NCBI GenBank assembly: GCA_002368545.1
Contig: MTSC01000003.1
Span: 868,001-932,000, forward strand
Reading direction: 5' to 3'
Source: Ramichloridium luteum
Lineage: Eukaryota; Ascomycota; Dothideomycetes; Mycosphaerellales; Dissoconiaceae
DNA: 64,000 bases
Both the position numbers and the translations under genes were made by a program. Below are positions 19,189 through 30,337 of this stretch, piece by piece (positions within the stretch are counted from its first letter, which is position 1; each line of letters begins with the position of its first letter). The notes below the pieces were generated by a model. That model did not search any database, had not been told where the DNA came from, and worked only from the letters and a program-made list of their open reading frames with translations.

Positions 19189-21818
19189 GCAGTGCAGAGT
19201 CCTATTAGAAATCCCAAAAGTGTTCATGATTGGTGTTTCGAATTGATCCCGCTAAGGAATTGGAAATACTGAAGGTCTGGAGATCTCGTGGCTCGAGGCC
19301 TAGACCGACCTCACGTGTCCTGACATGCACGGCATGGCATGGCGGTCGGGGTTGGGACTTCCTGTTTGGGACGGTGAATTTGCGGGACGGCTTTCGGCAA
19401 GAGCGACGGTCTCTGGAATTTCAACCACCGGCAGTTCGCGACCCGTCTATTTTCTATTCCTGCGGTGAAGAATGCGACACGCATCTTGGCTTCTCAGCAC
19501 AGACGATCGAGGATCGAGGATCGAGGATCTTTGAGATTGTTGAGATTGTTGAGATTGTTGAGATTGCGATGCAACCTTGATTGCATATTGCGACACGACT
19601 CTATTTGTGTTGCATGGTGGGTGATGCGCTGTCCCAGCATGCAGGCCACAGCTGGATACCTATCAAGTCTGTCAAACAGTATCTCCGAGTGCCCGAACTC
19701 GCGAGCCGCTGATAGTGCAGCGATCTACCACATTATCACTGATGATCTACGGAGCCGCGCGGACAATTATGCTATATTTGTGTTGTAAAGCGCTGCTCAC
19801 CATGGATAAGACTATGCGCCGTCACTGGTTGTAAGTCACGTGGTCTTGCATAGTTAGGCGCTGTCGGACGATCGGTCACCCCAGACGGAGCTTTGTAATC
19901 TGCCCAAATCCATCTGTGAACGGCAAACACGGAACCTTCACGCTGGGCTTCCTCGGGGTTTCGACCCGCTGTAGCCTCATGTGCCGCCAGGTACGTCACG
20001 GCACTCCTGCGTCGCTGAGCAATGCATAATACTGTGCCTCGAGGATTTTGGGAACGGCACTCACGGACAAGGCGATGGCATCGCTTGGCGGAAGTCGCAA
20101 CCTGGTCGACCCAGATTGCGCTGCAGACGAGACGCTGGCACTCGGGCTGAGACAGGTCGGGGAGCGCCCTTCCCGAGAGCTGCCCGGAGAGCAGACCAAC
20201 ATGGTTTGGTGACCGATCTACGACTGTTGCGCGTAGCACGGGGCATGTGCAACAGCCATGAGCTGTCTGCAAGGGGAAGATCATTAGACGCACTCGCGGC
20301 GTGTCATTGGGCACAACCTCCGAAAAGACCATCGAACGAGTATCTCCGAGGCATGTCCGCTTATCCCCTGCCGCATACAAGTGCCATGACAGCTATTCGC
20401 CATGCCCAGAAACACAAGTTAGAATGATAGTGTCGATGGATCTGAGATCCACGAGTTTACTCTCGGCAGTCGGAACACAGCCCCCAGCTCAACAAAGTGT
20501 GGCTAGTGCGATGATGTCGGCCCAGACACACGAGCCACAGACATGTGGCGCATTCCACCGGGGTTGAGAAATCTCTGCGGTTGCAGGAAAGGATCGGCCA
20601 CGTGTAACATGCTTTTCTGGGCGCTGTCAGTGGGAAAGGTGAGAAATGCGAGCTTATGCGATCAAGGACCGCTCGGTGCGGCCGCGATTATGCGAGGCTT
20701 GCATAGCACACGCAAATTCATTGGTGGTTCCACCGACGTAGTGTAAGGTACTGGAAAGGCTTTTGCAGGAGGATCATCCGCGCAAAATCCGTGCACGGCA
20801 CGATCGGCATTAGAAGGGCTTGTGAATCAGCTGGCGTGTCATCGAGCCCTGCACAGCATAGGGCACGCCGAAGCTTGGGCGGCCACGCTGATTGGGCAGC
20901 CACACGTGTCCCCGGATTTCCAATTTTTTTACAGCCGGCGGGCCGCGGTCAAGTGCGTGCTGGGACTGCCAAGCTGGAGTCATGACCAATACAGCGGTCG
21001 TCCGATTCTAGTTGACGATGGGACTGGGAACGCCCTACCCGGGATGATGTGGTGAGCTCCCGTGCCTGCTCAGAGACGTGAGCTGAAGTGTTGCACTACT
21101 TGGCACTGGCTCAGATCATGTCACACGTACGTAGCATAGGCACGCATAAGCTATCGACATTGCCAAGCAATGTGGTCACGCCCTCACGCGTATTCCAGCT
21201 CACCACACACCAGGTGAAAAGCGACGGATACGGGTACGAAGGTCGCTGACTATGCGTGCATAGAAGATCCCAGAATTGGAGAATATCATTGGTGCCACGG
21301 CCACGTATGTGAGGAAGTTAAACGATGATGATCGTGTGGTTCTGTAAACAAGAGATTACCCAACTCGGATGGTCGGCCTCCCGTGAACGCGAAGACGGCC
21401 ATGCAACGCTATTTTTCGTTAGCCGCAGATAGAGTCGCTTCGGCTCTAAGGACATGGAGACTCTCGGCTCAAAGACGGTAGCATGCAGGGCAGCACTGCT
21501 ACCACACGAGTTGTGCGTACGGAACAGCGGGCCAGGCGCACATGGGTGTGGCTGTGAGCGCGAGGGTCGCAAGCGCTAGACCCTGGAAGCATGTCGATGC
21601 GAAGAGACCACTCGTGTGCCTCGACAAATATTATGGCTCGCGCGGCCCGGCCTGAGAAAAATCATTCTTGACCAAGAACACACTCAGCAACTTTACTTAC
21701 CAGAACATTCTGCAACTAACAACACTGCACAACAATTCCCTCTGGGCTCTGGATATAATTGTCTCGACACAACGCCATTGCGACGACGCCGTCCGGCTAT
21801 ATCGGACCCTGCTTGGCT
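19189..21818. other. intergenic, 2.6 kb, upstream of the Rpn4-like gene
   Basis: No frame here, on either strand, shows a recognisable motif. A 202-codon minus-strand frame at 19772-20380 overlaps plus-strand frames of similar quality and was not accepted. The stretch carries the tandem repeats at 19505-19566. A long leader and promoter would fit a stress regulator, but no heat-shock or proteasome-control element was identified. Confidence 0.5.
19505..19566. repeat. two adjoining short tandem repeats
   Basis: Three copies of GATCGAG with a partial fourth (19505-19529) are followed directly by four perfect copies of TTGAGATTG (19531-19566). They lie 317 bp past the COG8 stop and are probably slippage-prone minisatellite sequence. 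Confidence 0.9.
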
Positions 21819-23945
21819 ATGACGTCGGTGTCACCACCAAACTTCGGACTAAATTGGGGGTCCAGCAGCACAGTATCGTACCGTCATCAGGCTCAACATC
21901 TGCCTTCCCCGCCTACGCCAATCAATTACGTTGATGATATGCAATTCTCCAATTACAACACCATTGGATCAGACCACTATTCTTTGGCACGACAACACAC
22001 ACTTCCATCCACGCATCGTAACAATCAACCATCTATTCCGCGACACGACTCGGGACTTGCTCAAGCAGTCGCAACAAACTCATTATCGCGAGACTGGCCC
22101 ATGTTTCAATCGCAGTATAATAACATGGGCGGCTTGGCTGCAGGAGCGGCGTCGAACACTGGCATAAAGCGATCAAGAGATCACGAACGAACACCCTCAA
22201 CATCCACGGTGGCATCCACCGGACCAGCGTCGCCATTCATGCAGAACACGGTCTTCCCGCACATTGCGAACTCAGACCAGTCGCCATACTCAACGGCACA
22301 ATTTGCTGACCAAGCGGCGGCTTTCTCGAAGAATCTACCCACACCATCCCAAACGCCTACTGACAGTGCCTTCGGAACGACCTCGCGGCAATCCGGGAAC
22401 CTTTCAAACGCACACATGGCGATGAAAGATTTCGCCATGGACCACCACAACAGCCACGTGGAAGAAATTCCAGACGAGTTGGCGCCTTCGCGCCAGTCGA
22501 TGTCGAGTTACGGCAATGACTCACCGGCCACTCCGCAATCCGGCAATGGTGAGATCGACACGAGAATACAGAGTATGTCTGCAGTTGGTGAGAAGGGTTT
22601 TCTCAGCACAACCGTTGACGACAACCTGCTGATGTGTGATCCAGACCATCGAAACCCGATTCAGCTACAGCGAACGGAGTCGCAAGTGTATCAAGATGAG
22701 CTTTACAATCCCAACATCATCTACACATCAGCGCCCTCGACGAAGTCAACTGCCACATTCTTGTCGCCGCATCGAAACTTGATCTCAGAACGCCTGCAAA
22801 CTGCAAACTTGGCGCGTTCAACATCACCAGCAACTGCATTCTCTCGAGAACGATCACCCTACCAGCAGACCTCGCCCTACGCATCATTACAGGACTGGAA
22901 GCCCAGTCCGAACCAGGTTGGCACGGCTGCGAACGTAAGACAACAGCAAAAGGAGGAAGCAGAGCAGGCAGAGCTGGCACGACAAATGCCCCAACTTCAT
23001 CGGGAGCCAACCAAGACAATCTCTCCTAAAGATGCGCTCCTTGATTACAACCAAGAATCAGATGCGCCTCTCTTTGCGGAAAATTTCCCGATGGGCTACA
23101 AGCAACACTTCGGTGGGACCGAGCAGTGGCCAAATAACACCTTTGGCAACCAACCAGCCAACACGTTTCACGGCTTATCCGCCAATGGCCATCATGGACT
23201 CACATTTCCGAACACCACAGGGGAGCAAAATTTCGTACCAGACCTCGACTTTGCACTCTTGCCACAGCAGCCGGACCAGATGAATAACAATCTACTACAC
23301 ATGGGCTATCAGAACATTTCTGATGCTGCGAATGCAAAGATGAACCTCGTCGATCAGACGCCCGATTTCCCACCTGCATTGCCGTCGATGGAGTCTTCGG
23401 TCAGCGACCTTGGACCAGGCCCGTCTTCGCAAGAGAGCGTGAACTCGACGACTCCGCAACGACCTGATGATGTTCGCGCCAACACAGGCACATACACCTG
23501 CACGTATCACGGATGTACACAGCGATTCGACTCACCTACCAGTCTCCAGCGCCACAAGCGGGACTTCCACCGATCGCAACAGCAGCGCGATTCTGCGTCT
23601 GCATCGGTTGCGTCCTCAACGTCTCCACGATCGCCTGGCTCTCCCGACGAGAGCGGCTCTGGTATGACTTCTGCGGCGATCTTAGCTCGCAATTCTCAGG
23701 CTGGACCCCACAAGTGCACGCGAATCAACCCTTCAACCGGCAAGCCATGCAACACGATCTTCTCAAGACCCTACGATCTTACCCGACACGAGGACACTAT
23801 TCACAACAACCGCAAGCACAAGGTTCGCTGCCCGCTGTGTCGGGAGGAGAAGACTTTCTCGCGCAATGATGCGCTCACCCGACACATGCGCGTTGTCCAC
23901 CCCGAAGTCGAGGCATATGGCAAGCGCGGTCGTCGGGGTGATTGA
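21819..23945 (+). CDS. Rpn4-like C2H2 zinc-finger transcription factor
   Basis: From the first in-frame ATG (21819) the protein has 708 residues; a second ATG at 21939 is possible. The long N-terminal region is rich in Ser, Asn, Gln and Pro and looks like an activation region. Three C2H2 fingers sit at the C-terminus: 561-584 (CTYHGCTQRF), 633-662 (spaced fold with GKPCNTIFSRPYDLTRHED) and 671-694 (CPLCREEKTFSRNDALTRH). The last pair, with FSRPYDLxRHxDTIH, is the signature of fungal Rpn4-type factors, which switch on proteasome genes when proteasome activity falls. Yeast Rpn4 is itself a very short-lived proteasome substrate; whether this one is cannot be read here. The tail YGKRGRRGD is basic. 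Confidence 0.82.
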   Translation: MTSVSPPNFGLNWGSSSTVSYRHQAQHLPSPPTPINYVDDMQFSNYNTIGSDHYSLARQHTLPSTHRNNQPSIPRHDSGLAQAVATNSLSRDWPMFQSQYNNMGGLAAGAASNTGIKRSRDHERTPSTSTVASTGPASPFMQNTVFPHIANSDQSPYSTAQFADQAAAFSKNLPTPSQTPTDSAFGTTSRQSGNLSNAHMAMKDFAMDHHNSHVEEIPDELAPSRQSMSSYGNDSPATPQSGNGEIDTRIQSMSAVGEKGFLSTTVDDNLLMCDPDHRNPIQLQRTESQVYQDELYNPNIIYTSAPSTKSTATFLSPHRNLISERLQTANLARSTSPATAFSRERSPYQQTSPYASLQDWKPSPNQVGTAANVRQQQKEEAEQAELARQMPQLHREPTKTISPKDALLDYNQESDAPLFAENFPMGYKQHFGGTEQWPNNTFGNQPANTFHGLSANGHHGLTFPNTTGEQNFVPDLDFALLPQQPDQMNNNLLHMGYQNISDAANAKMNLVDQTPDFPPALPSMESSVSDLGPGPSSQESVNSTTPQRPDDVRANTGTYTCTYHGCTQRFDSPTSLQRHKRDFHRSQQQRDSASASVASSTSPRSPGSPDESGSGMTSAAILARNSQAGPHKCTRINPSTGKPCNTIFSRPYDLTRHEDTIHNNRKHKVRCPLCREEKTFSRNDALTRHMRVVHPEVEAYGKRGRRGD

Positions 23946-26900
23946 GTGGGTGCTATTTTTACGCCCACTCACCGCCCTGATACGCGGGTTATTGGACTTG
24001 ACCAGAGCACCACTTTCCTCTATCCGCAGCCGTCGACAGCACGAATCCGCCAGCTTCGGGTAGCGACGACATTCGCTATCGCGTTTTGGGCCGCATGCGG
24101 TCGTGAACAGCATCAACCACGCACGCAAGTGGCGTTTTCCAAAGGACATTCGGGGTCCACTCGGCTCGTTCCTCTCACGCCCAGCAGCGACGCCCGCCTT
24201 ACCCGAATAGGATAACGGCTTTTTGGGCGCGCAGCGGGTGTCGCGGGAGAGGGTCCCCCCCTCGCTTTCCATCACCAAGGCTGACGTATTGGAGCTGGCG
24301 GTCCCCCCGCTCGGGCCTCACAGGATGACGATACCTGCGTACTCCGAAGTGGATCCCCTTGACGATTGTATCTCTCTCACCGTCGCAGCCGACCGACGAC
24401 TGGGGAACAGTGCGCATGACGAACTGTTGCAGCTAAGTTACGGAAATAATGCGCTTTGGGCTTTTCGGAAGAAATATTTCTTGCTTCGCGCGCGCGACCT
24501 GCCAGAAAAAGATGATAGAAAGATTTGGGTGTTGCAGGTTGCTTTTTCCTATTTTCCTTGGTTCACGCAATGCGATGCCGAGGGCGTTTCGATTCTTTTC
24601 CTGCGAATAACGACGATGCTGTACGATATTTCCGGTTGGCGCATGGTGTCCTTTCTGCTGTACCACCACTTCCGATTGCTTTTTGTGGGACTGGTCTCGT
24701 CACGATGATCGCTTTTGTTTCAGCAAGTTGATGGATTAGAAAAGTATGGGTGCTGGCTACGCATCGCACGATGTTGTCCATGAATTGATGATGATGGAAT
24801 GTATTATGTTACCACGCTGTGCTTTTCTTGTACCATTACCTAGATACCTTACCTACTTGGAAGAAGATACCTTTTTCGCACATCTCAATAATTGTTCCTG
24901 AAGTCCACGTACACTTTTCCCGTGTTTTCACGCTTGCACCTGCACCATAGCAAGATAGCTGTGTGTCATAGTCAACGTCCTCCGATCAGACCGGGACCTC
25001 ACGGAACAAAACTCAACCTTCCGCAGTCCGACGTGTCTCATCAATAGTCACCAACGCCTCTCGGCATATGTCTGCAGAGTGCGATCTCTCATACGAGGCT
25101 CTGACCGAACTCACAACAGTCTTATCCAGGCCTTAGGGTTTCTTTGGACCATCTGCAATTGCAGGGAGCCCGAATGGCCACACAAGGCGTAGTCTCGCGA
25201 ACCCTGCACAAGTCGTGGCGCTTTCTCCCACGTGTCGATGCGAATCCGAGGTGAATCCCCATCGTTTTCACGTGCCGCGAGTCTTGAGGACATCTTCGAC
25301 ATGCGGATCTCAAGTTCCGGTCCACTCGCGAGTCTGTTGCGCCGTCGGGTGTCCTTGCTGTACCGTTGGATCCGTCAGACATCTGCCAATATATACGCCT
25401 TACCGGACCGCCGACCCCGAGCACGAGCTTCACTGACAGCCAAGTGTGTATCTACGGAGTGAAGTGTTCGAAACCATCTTGAGGGTGTCGAGCCCTACAC
25501 CTACGCAATGTGGATATCGAGAGCTCGCTCACCTATGCTTTAGCCCTGATCGACATCACACCATCAGTGTAGCCATCCCATCCCACAAGCAATCCCGCCA
25601 AACGTGTCTTTCGGGGCCGGAGAAGACTTCAAGGAGGTTGCAGCTCACTCAATCCTTCCACTTGGTCCAGACCGCGTTACCGACATAGCAGTTATACACG
25701 CGGCCTTCTTAACTCCGCCTCAAAGAACTGATCATGTGCACATGTGTGACGATGGCCGCTCCAACGAGCCGGAGACAGGGCCGGTATCCGTTGCACGAGG
25801 TTCTGTGTCATCATGATGGGTCAGAGCAATGTTCGTGCGATAGTCGGGCTTGGAGACAAAGAAATGGTGGCGGGGAAGCACTGGAGATGACGCATCACAC
25901 AGACGACTTTGTGAGATGAAGAACGGGCGCCTCGAAAAAGCTTCCGGATGTCTTCTTGTAGGTGGGGTGGCCCGACCCCGATGGGTGACACTTCTGAGTC
26001 TGTAAGCAAACAACTTCTGATCCTCGAGAAGCCAAGATGGTTGCCCACAGGAGCTATAACCAGCGTTTCCAGATCGAAGTACGAGACACCTGGGCCGTCG
26101 TGAAGTCTTGCTTGCCAATGGTGGGATCAGACTCCACCGTAACGCTCCTATCCATCCTGATGTGAGGTCTGTTGGATGAAGCTGACTCTCTGGCCGATCT
26201 CTCGGGTAACAACTCGAGCCAGGCGCTAATGTCCTCCTCTTTGCCACCTGAGCGTTAAGGGTTGCGCAGGCATTGGCCATGCAAGGGTCTGGAGGGCTGA
26301 GAGCATTGAGCGGCATCTTGAGCGGCACAGCGTCAGTGCAGCTAGAAGGGCAGGTTCCGTTTGCGCATGGCTCATGCCCGCTGACTCATGTCCACGGTCA
26401 TCCGCCTTTATCCATGCGCTGCGATTGAAGGCGCTGGTAGCTATTGTCGCATCGGGCGCGTCATGGGTGGTATTGCTGCTCTGTCAGAGATCAGAAGTGA
26501 TGTGGCGATGCTCGCCGGTTTGGGGATTTCTTCGTCTCCTGAACACTGGGCGGCTGAAGTGTACTTGGCGTTCGATGTGCCGCCCTCCAATGGTCCTCAT
26601 GCGGTCATGCTTTAGTCGGGCCGACAATGTCCGTTTGGGAACACAACCTCATAGAAAGTGTGGTGGATGTGATACCGGAATGATTCATGATCAGCACGAA
26701 GAGGCAATGAAGACCAAGCAGGTGAGCAGGAGTCTGACACGGCATATGTGATGACGAAGTGTTGGACCGTAGTCGCTGGCATAGACATGTCACAACAGAG
26801 AGCTCAGACATCCAAGGCTGTCTGGCGCGTGGTTTGTCAGTAAATATGTCATCACCTGCATTCTAGGTATGATCCTCCTACTCAAGTGTTGGAAATGGCA

Positions 26901-29900
26901 CTGCGAGGGAACAATGACGTCTGAAAACACTCGTCCTCCTTCACAACCGATAAAGCGATGTTGTTGTCGTTGGTCAAGCGGAATCTGCGGCAAACGCCGC
27001 TATGGATCGCTCTTGCCATGACAGGCTGGTCGATACGTCCCATTGCCCTTGCCGGTTCATCACTGTCTGGCCCTCCCTAGAGAGCCTGAGGCGTTGGAGG
27101 GTATGGCACGCCTGCTTACTTCAGTAGTGAGATATCTTTCCTATGGCTGTGAATGACTTGGTATCGCATCGACACCCTTCCCTTTGTTCAGTCCAGGCGC
27201 CCAAGCGTAGCACAGTCCGTGCCGTGCCTACTAAGCCATGCACCCAGCATCCACGGAGTTTCCCGCGACCATCAACGAAGCAAGGCCAAGATCATTCTGT
27301 GGCACAGACACGAATGATGTGCACACTCACGTGGAATTGACAGCAACACCAGAAATGTAGCCGCCAAGAAGCAGTCTCGCGGACCTGGCAATTCGCTCGC
27401 ACATGCTTGACTGCATGACGTGCATCTGGTGCTTCCAGGATGACCGCGCGCCCCGCAGAGGTCCCTAGCGATACGGGCAGGCTCAAGAGCCGATCGAAGA
27501 CATTGAAGTTCATTCCAGGGTGCGCCAGACCACGTTACGGGAGGGCGATTGTGACCAATACTGGTGCCTCCAACGTCGAAGGGACGATCCCGGGACATGG
27601 TACAAGAAAGCCCGCTGCACCTCTCAATGCAACTATGCAGGAAGAATGGTAGAGCTGCAAGGACCATGACACCACCGGACAAATAATCGCCGCCAAGAAA
27701 GCAATCGTTGCAGCATTCTGTATATGCGAGAGAGCAGAGAGAAAGGTGGGCCACGAAGCAAAGTAGTGGGCACTGGGTACCGCGTAACGAAGGTCTCGTG
27801 CCATGCTCACAGAGGTCCCATGTCTGCAAATGTTGTGGTACCACAACGAGTTTTCCTGGTCCAGTGGAGCATTGACTGGACAGTCGGCTGCGGAGTGAGC
27901 CTATGTACTGCGCTTCAGAGGGTTTAGATGGGAAACCCTGGTGGGGATACCTGGGTACGTTGATAGGTTCAATGCGACCCCCGACACGTGAATCTTACTG
28001 TGTGTCTACTACACAGCAATCACAGCGTCGACTTGGATAAGCATCATTCGGCGGGTCCGCTTGCGGAGTTCTTTGTTCGAGGTTGAATTTGCATCGCACT
28101 GCCCCGCCATGACGCACCGTCCTGGTCCAACAAATGCGATATATGCCGTGCGCGATCCGACGACGGAGTGAAGCCGAGCGCGCTGCTTGTAGCATCAATG
28201 CTCGAGGTTGTGCGAGTTGCATGACGGGTATAGGGGTGTAACAGACGCCGCTCTGATTGGTGGCAGGCGGAGAATTTGTGCTGGGCGGCCATGTTCTGCT
28301 TCTACTGCTGGCCTCTTGCCTGTTTGCCTATTCGCCTTCTCGCTGTCCTTGACGCGCAGCATAGGAAGCGTGATGGAAATTGGAAAGCTGCACAAGCAAA
28401 AGGTCGGGCACCTGTCTCTGCATCTCAGCACACATCGCCGTTGAGGCCACCGCGCACCCCTGATCCTAGCAGCTGAAGCTGAAGGTACTGATGCTTTTGT
28501 CACTCTCCTTACGGAAGACAGTCGGAATTAGATGACTATGTACTTAATATTTAGCCGTGTCGGTTCCCTGCCCTTTTCGAGAGCACTAAATTGCATGTTC
28601 TGCTGTCTATGATTTGAAGACAGCCACTCTGAGACCTTGACATCCAAACTCCGTCGACATACCTACTACCTAACTATATCATAGCATTGATAGGACGGAC
28701 TGCACCAGCTGTGGCGATCCTTGTGCGCCTGACCAGCCAGCTCGAGCGCTACACACACCAGATTTTCCCAATAGCTATTACTGCCAGGATTGACATTACA
28801 TCGTGCGCAGGTCACTTGGGTACGTCGTTCGTGCTCCAAGCCACCCCACCAGACAGACACAGTGCAGCTCCGAGCATACCTCTCGCTCGTGCTCTCTATA
28901 CAATTGAGCACTGGTAGGGCAGCTCAGCACACGTCACATCGCAGCATCTTCCGAGACCGAAAGTTCCAAAGATACCCTCGTGGTCTGCGCGCCGGCCGAT
29001 CGCTGAGAGGATACAGTTGAGTTCGAGAAACCCTACCAATCAACACCCCCGCCGTCGTTCGCCAGCGCCCATTTCCCCACAACTTGAAAGCCACGGCAGC
29101 CCGTTCGACCAACACCCTTAGCACCAACCGGCAACGAGCCTCGTGCCCTCGACGTCGCCCAATTTTGGCGCTTGGGCGGAAAGGATCCTTACAAACTTCG
29201 ACACCAGAACCCTTTCACCTCCTCACCAGCTCGTCTTTGACTCGGCGCAGACGATCACCGCACGCCGTACAGTCCACAACGCGCGCGCTCGAGGTGGAAC
29301 GCGCCTGTCGTTCTGCCACTCTCCCATCAGCCGCGATCACCAGACAATCCATCCCGGCGAACAGTCTCCTTCCCGCACCCGGGAAGCGTGATCGCCACGC
29401 TTCCCCGCAAAATTCAGAACAGACCGGCCGGACCAGACCGTGCTTGGAGGAGCGCCATTTCTCACTGTCGCCGTCCTCATACGCGCCGGCGGTGCATGAC
29501 CCCCGTCCACGACGACCTCACACGCACACCTCCCGATGTGAGGCTCTGGCCATCCTCTCCTTTACCCTGCTCTTTTCTCACCGAACCGGCATCTGTCCTT
29601 TCTTGTTCATAGATCGGGAAGGACGAGATTCTGTCCACGGCGTTCGGAGTGTGAGCATAGGTACGGCAGCTTTGCGACCGCGCGCCACTGCAGCCTTGAT
29701 GCGCAATTGTGGCTTGAGATCTGAGATTAACCCATCTGGCAGACTTGTCTGTATCCTGGTCCAAAAGTGCTTGTTTCTGGCGTGCTTGGAATGTGTAATA
29801 CTACCCGACGAAAATCATCCATCAGTGAGTGCCGAGCATACACACTGCCGATGCCGATTATTGCTGACCTGGCCACTGACTAGCCGTGCGACTGTAGAAA

Positions 29901-30337
29901 TAGAATAGACCGGACGACGACTCACGAATTCCCTCGAAAACGTTCCATTTGACTCTCAGGTACGTGGACGAAACAGATTGCATTTCGCTGTCGTGGTCCA
30001 ATCGCCGACAGTGTTCAATACTGACACATGCGCATAGTCGTGTGCACTTGACGCCGAGTTTGCAGTAGCTTGCATCTGTGCTGCCGATTATTTTCGCCCG
30101 CGATGAATGTAGGTGTCAGATCTTTGTTTGCGCTCTTCAGCCAATTTCACTTGCGTCTACACATTCACCTCTTCATCGCAAGTCGTGCGCGAAGAGCATC
30201 ACCACACGTCACTCTGACCTGCCGACCAATTCACTGACGCAACTGTACAGCCCGGACGCCGCGCGACACCGGACTCCGAGGCCGTCGGCTCGTCCGAAGA
30301 TGAGAGGCCGTGGCCTTCATCAACTTCTTTCGGTCAA
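23946..30337. other. 6.4 kb with no convincing gene
   Basis: The first few hundred bases are probably the 3' UTR of the Rpn4-like gene, and the last 1-1.3 kb are probably leader and promoter of the PSP1 gene. Between them, only short overlapping frames on both strands are seen. Two stand out weakly: a 75-codon plus-strand frame at 26388-26615, and a hydrophobic pair of minus-strand frames at 27292-27846, listed separately. Base composition does not look extremely AT-rich, so it does not look like an old transposon wrecked by repeat-induced point mutation. Confidence 0.5.
27292..27846 (-). pseudogene. possible remnant of a membrane-protein gene
   Basis: The minus strand carries a hydrophobic frame at 27535-27846 (for example ATIAFLAAIICPVVSWSLQL and ALRGAAGFLVPC), ended by TAA, and then, in another frame, a 73-codon segment at 27292-27513 with LPVSLGTSAGRAVILEAPDA and HVRANCQVRE. 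The second starts inside the spacer after the first stop, as expected if one gene has been broken by a stop and a frame change. A GTGAGT donor-like site lies near its end. No family was recognised. Chance open frames remain a real alternative. Confidence 0.2.

Noticed and set aside
19772..20380. 202-codon minus-strand frame upstream of the Rpn4-like gene
   Set aside because: Rich in Arg, Cys and Pro with no motif, overlapped by plus-strand frames of equal length, and no splice chain extends it.
24223..24708. 161-codon plus-strand frame just after the Rpn4-like gene
   Set aside because: Most likely 3' UTR; no domain and no conserved start.
25732..26328. 198-codon minus-strand frame
   Set aside because: No motif, poor composition and no extension by splicing; lies in the gene-free stretch.
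29084..29908. 274-codon plus-strand frame upstream of the PSP1 gene
   Set aside because: Low-complexity Arg/Ser/Thr/Pro composition and no motif; better explained as 5' leader of the PSP1 gene.
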